Source: Bacillota bacterium (GTDB lineage Bacteria > Bacillota > Dethiobacteria > DTU022). Taken from it: DNA of 7,228 nucleotides. Below, in pieces: positions 5,201 through 7,228 of this stretch (position 1 is the first letter of the stretch; each line of letters opens with the position of its first letter). The notes under the pieces are model-generated. The model saw nothing but the letters and a program-made list of their open reading frames with translations, searched no databases and was not told where the DNA came from. Made by a program: the position numbers and the translations under genes. The DNA is taken from NCBI GenBank assembly GCA_012510325.1, contig JAAZIG010000264.1, positions 1-7,228 on the forward strand, written 5' to 3'.

Positions 5201-7228
5201 AGGGTTTTTCCAGGTAGACCGTACCTGCCTGCAGCACCTCTGCGGTTCCCTCTGTGCCGATGATGGCCCCGTGGATGTTTACGGGAACCTGCTGGCCTCC
5301 GATCCGCAGTTTGGCTGTGCCCGCATAGCCCACTAATGCCGGCATCAGGTTTGGCGGACAGGAAAGATCAACAGCGGTCAGGGAGAAGTTGAGGCACTTC
5401 AGTTTGTCGCTGCGGTAGACCTGGGTGCTCTGCTGCACCGGAGGGAGCTGCCTTGACGGCAGCGCTTCGCTGCCCCGCGCCGGCGCCAGGGCAGCTACCG
5501 AAAAACCGGCAGCCCCCGGTTTTTGTATGGTCATGGTCTTTACCTGCAGGTTGATCTCGGTCATGTCCTGGCCGGCTTCGTTGGCCACCTTCACCATAAA
5601 GGAGTAATTGCCTTCGGGGATGAACCGATTTATGGTCAACAGTCCGTTCTCGTCGATACTCGCCTGCGGGGGGACAGTCATGCGCTCGGAGACCGGCTCC
5701 AGCGACCAGGTCAGCGGTTTGCTCCCTGTTGCCGAAAGCTGCATCTCGAAGTTGAACATCCGGTTCATGGAAAAGCGGTATTCATCCCTTCGCGTTTCCA
5801 GTTTGGGGGCTTCGAGCACCGGTTTCGGCTTGGGTGGCGCCGCAGCCGCCTGCACCTTCAGCGAGAAGGCGGCCGTATCTTCTCCGGCGCTGTTTTTGGC
5901 GGTGACGGTAACGCTGTAGGTTCCCGCTTTCAGCGTTTTGGCAGCTTTGACCGTGCCTGCGGCTGCGTCTATGGAAAAGCCTGCCGCTGTTTTTCCATCG
6001 GGGCCCGTTGCTTTTACCGTCACGGTGATCGGTTCGCTGCCGGTGAGGGTGTAGGCTTTCTTAAAAGATGTTCCTTCTTTTATGCTGAAGCTGGTTCCTT
6101 CGATGGCGATCTTCGGGGCGAGGGTAAGCTCCGGAAATGTGGGGATGACCGGTTTCATCTCGAGGATATAGTCGCGGTGAACGAGCACCGGCTCCGAAAA
6201 TTCGGAGAGATAGCCCCCCGTATCGAGCACCTTCACCTTATACCAGTTGAATGCGCCCGGGTGGGCCTGTTCGTCGGTCCAGCGGGGTTCAAAGAGCAGC
6301 GGACTGGCCTGATAATAGGTTCCCTCTTCGCTGTCGGCGCGGTAGACAATGTAGCCCGCCGTATCGAGGCGGCGCTGCTCCCAGGTCAGATTGGCCATGG
6401 TCGGCAGATCCCAGGTCAGGTGCGGCCTGTTCTTCTCGATCGTCCCTTCCAGCCCGCTGATGGGATCGAAGGGACCCTTGCGGCGCGGGGTTGCCTCCAC
6501 CGGTTCGGGCCGCGATGAACCCAGATTGTCATCGTTCCACGCCTGGACGGTGTAGAGGTAGACAGTGCCATATTCTGCGGTCTCGTCAACAAAGGAGAGC
6601 GGCTCCAGCAGCCCCGTATCGGCGTGGACCGCTTCCACCGTTTCATAATCTGCCGGCAACTCGCCGATTTTGGTCCAATTCACCAGTTTCAGCATCTTCA
6701 GGCTGAGGTCGCCGTAGTCCATCAGCGCCAGCGGTCCGAGAGTTTCGATGATGTTGCGATATGCCAGCAAACCCTTCTGCTCGCCCAGAGCGGTCAGCTT
6801 GCCGGCGAGCTCGGTTCTGCTGCGCTGCGAGAGGGTGTTGATCTTCCCAAACGCAGGAAGCGGTTTTTCCGGAGAGACCGGTGCCAGATTTGTCTTCAGT
6901 GCTGTGTTGAGGGCGCTGGTGAGGAATCTGTCTTTTTGTGTCGGTGTTTCGAAGAGTACCTTGAAGAGAGCGGTATCGGCGCCCCCCAGCTCATTTAGCT
7001 CTTCCTCGCTGACGCGCGGTATCTCGGCGCGGTAGATCTCGTAGCGGTCGCAGTGGCTGACAGCTGAAAAATTAACCCTGACGCCGTCTTTGCTCGAAAG
7101 GGGCAGCAGCAGATTCGGTGTCTGCGGCGGCTTGGTGGAGGGGACCCGGAACGGCTCTATTGTCCCCACCTCCGATTCCACGGACCATGGGGTCACCGCG
7201 GTGACCTTGTAATAATAGTAGTGGGCAA
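2238..7228 (-). CDS. Giant multidomain surface protein: FN3-like, Ig-like and long unassigned beta-rich region (5' end beyond window)
   Basis: The frame is open from the right edge to TGA at 2238-2240, 1662 complete residues. A GTG at 7196 is in frame, but the ten codons before it (AHYYYYKVTA) continue a typical FN3 strand, so the real start and any signal peptide lie outside the window. Numbering from that GTG, the order is: an FN3 tail (to about 18); an FN3-like domain (24-237) with an apparent helical insertion (61-186); a third FN3-like domain (243-339); two Ig-like domains (360-449, 461-553); a Pro/Ala-rich linker (556-590); and a beta-rich region (592-1652), divided by an acidic Ser/Glu-rich linker near 966-1000. 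No LPxTG motif, terminal membrane span or catalytic motif is visible, so attachment, if any, must be N-terminal or non-covalent. It is the first gene of the visible cluster. An extracellular adhesion or scaffold role is inferred from architecture; the specific function is unknown. Confidence 0.92.
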   Translation of the reverse strand, partial: AHYYYYKVTAVTPWSVESEVGTIEPFRVPSTKPPQTPNLLLPLSSKDGVRVNFSAVSHCDRYEIYRAEIPRVSEEELNELGGADTALFKVLFETPTQKDRFLTSALNTALKTNLAPVSPEKPLPAFGKINTLSQRSRTELAGKLTALGEQKGLLAYRNIIETLGPLALMDYGDLSLKMLKLVNWTKIGELPADYETVEAVHADTGLLEPLSFVDETAEYGTVYLYTVQAWNDDNLGSSRPEPVEATPRRKGPFDPISGLEGTIEKNRPHLTWDLPTMANLTWEQRRLDTAGYIVYRADSEEGTYYQASPLLFEPRWTDEQAHPGAFNWYKVKVLDTGGYLSEFSEPVLVHRDYILEMKPVIPTFPELTLAPKIAIEGTSFSIKEGTSFKKAYTLTGSEPITVTVKATGPDGKTAAGFSIDAAAGTVKAAKTLKAGTYSVTVTAKNSAGEDTAAFSLKVQAAAAPPKPKPVLEAPKLETRRDEYRFSMNRMFNFEMQLSATGSKPLTWSLEPVSERMTVPPQASIDENGLLTINRFIPEGNYSFMVKVANEAGQDMTEINLQVKTMTIQKPGAAGFSVAALAPARGSEALPSRQLPPVQQSTQVYRSDKLKCLNFSLTAVDLSCPPNLMPALVGYAGTAKLRIGGQQVPVNIHGAIIGTEGTAEVLQAGTVYLEKPFEFSEIGLTLVSMELSPKDNKKLVSGSLKSTRSGESLVGDLFALEFVDAELQPEQIVISKNLPQIRYEQFSLDQMDRLTISLQPALTDFLLRLGGGSKVSMKSHLETLNNEGVDFSSRNLSFDLEGKMSGTLETTSSQSLQHLVPGGAALRIDDAVLVFVKGVPQSNSYLDGKLILPFEQAGLTGPGAPGVYVGGHPETNIADELLEKLLSGEPLDKAMQETLNNALIKFAETVQQNSLLVVPDDFALQDLCSYIPVRIDNWDGKGFMVESTTMTPTAVSERSLELEQQRKQAITVSPTTVSVDLDREDSFPVADSSDSGEGEIPRTPKETAEPFWVGVIVHGGTLALPPDFIQTKDGKAITFELAKGELIYDLNGFNYQTILYNDKGVPALFGPELGNFEVLVYDCLLDLYANRVNLEINAEAVVDLFLKNQVKVKLYTNKKDNEDGKKGEFLCSVAPVKLEDVIATGIDLEITGGWVRNEGMHLNGAFELRTTEITSAEPLAFSELLVPSDREKTSEAKYGSATLDRPVNVDFHGFTMEIRALDLEYMNELLDFWVQFTLHGATLLAENIPLSTDTADQVAIRCPTFPNKAQKPTVLYEESHAVLSATFDECIELTGVLIPQPLEGGGDGLIEYDTEELGLSFLNQLDSSPVQTEVRFGYDTKKERCYFAVGIGFYEVPIHFGVGSLKDFTGIVAYNMTIERDERGIFQFPGNVTQMKSFIKNLPVHRDEGTKFAAGLSGTLVVLELCEIRNLFFCFESGPLVNAGGEICLPLDVSAIVGGGDSDLYTAIGQVDIHYAHPERYFSFTMAFPEKNLLAVQVSGTLGLEYSPRFFTVHVGYPEMLRGNIGILGVNVGVDVGVRFRVDKDGDSLVEAKLKLDLEKQIDVYIVYLYGNLCAEAEGAYYFDIDQIELELYLRGGIKGGIVVSGDHFNIIAFHLDAMGALTAASPYKSWQLACSTRVSYHLNLYLFKVEGSVEAKFDTTIG
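2241..5423 (-). other. About 1060-residue beta-rich C-terminal region with no recognised family
   Basis: Residues 592-1652 are dominated by alternating hydrophobic and polar stretches typical of beta-strands, with repeated G-x-h-x-h patterns, especially in residues 1330-1640. A recurring strand-pair motif appears near residues 706-724, 1000-1017 and 1221-1240; the last two share FWV....HG.TL. Thirteen of the protein's fourteen visible cysteines lie here. I recognise no Pfam-type signature with confidence. A large beta-sheet or groove-like fold is an inference. Confidence 0.5.
5538..6119 (-). other. Region encoding two putative Ig-like (He_PIG-type) domains
   Basis: Residues 360-449 end in a pattern characteristic of He_PIG/cadherin-like modules: FSIDAAAGTV, then LKAGTYSVTVTAKNSAG, then FSLKV. 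Residues 461-553 repeat it with ASIDENGLLTI, IPEGNYSFMVKVANEAG and INLQV. A PPKPKP linker separates them. These modules commonly act as spacers or sugar/partner-binding units in extracellular proteins; which applies here cannot be read from the sequence. Confidence 0.72.
6180..7228 (-). other. Region encoding three FN3-like domains, one carrying a helical insertion
   Basis: FN3-like closing strands recur: YYYKVTAV at the right edge, YLYTVQAW (residues 213-220) and NWYKVKVL (317-324). Each is followed by a loop with Ser/Glu/Pro, as in bacterial FN3 modules. Matching early strands are YEIYRA (52-57) and YIVYRA (282-287). In the third domain these strands are about 30 residues apart, but in the second about 155. 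The extra residues 61-186 (7016-6639) are rich in Leu, Ala, Lys and Glu and look alpha-helical. Confidence 0.65.

Noticed and set aside
5523..6518. 331-residue open frame on the plus strand
   Set aside because: It is antisense to the FN3/Ig-like coding region, has no ribosome-binding site that I can see, and its composition (rich in Arg, Gly and His) is typical of a shadow frame.

Overview
The window reads as part of a bacterial cell-surface or secreted-protein locus. All three genes lie on the minus strand, so transcription runs from the right edge to the left. Base composition is GC-rich (roughly 55-60% by eye). Shine-Dalgarno sites are strong (AAAGGAG, GGGAGG). One product ends in a sortase-like tail: an LPxT-type motif, a hydrophobic stretch and an RRKKERRR tail. 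Together these favour a Gram-positive (Firmicutes-type) host of moderate to high GC. The genus cannot be read from this sequence.

Layout in transcription order. (A) 7228 to 2238: a very large open frame of at least 1662 residues, cut by the right edge so its true N-terminus is not visible. It holds the tail of one fibronectin-III-like domain, two more FN3-like domains (the first with an apparent ~125-residue helical insertion), two putative Ig-like (He_PIG-type) domains, and about 1060 residues of beta-rich sequence that I cannot assign to a known family. (B) 2156 to 996: a complete 386-residue exported protein with seven ~39-residue repeats of BNR/Asp-box type, predicted to form a seven-bladed beta-propeller. 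It continues into a Pro/Glu/Asp-rich stalk and ends with an unusual LPQTN sorting-like signal. (C) 862 to the left edge: the first 287 residues of an exported protein with a predicted right-handed beta-helix and an aligned cysteine ladder, cut by the left edge.

The gaps are short. Between A and B there are 81 bp with an imperfect stem-loop and no recognisable promoter, so B is probably read through from A. Between B and C there are 133 bp with a plausible sigma-A promoter for C and a small hairpin touching its -35 box.

All three proteins have extracellular, adhesion or ligand-binding architecture and none has a visible enzyme active site. A shared surface role such as carbohydrate or partner binding is an inference from architecture and proximity. 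I saw no RNA genes, mobile elements, CRISPR arrays or replication signals. The least explained material is the long C-terminal region of protein A.
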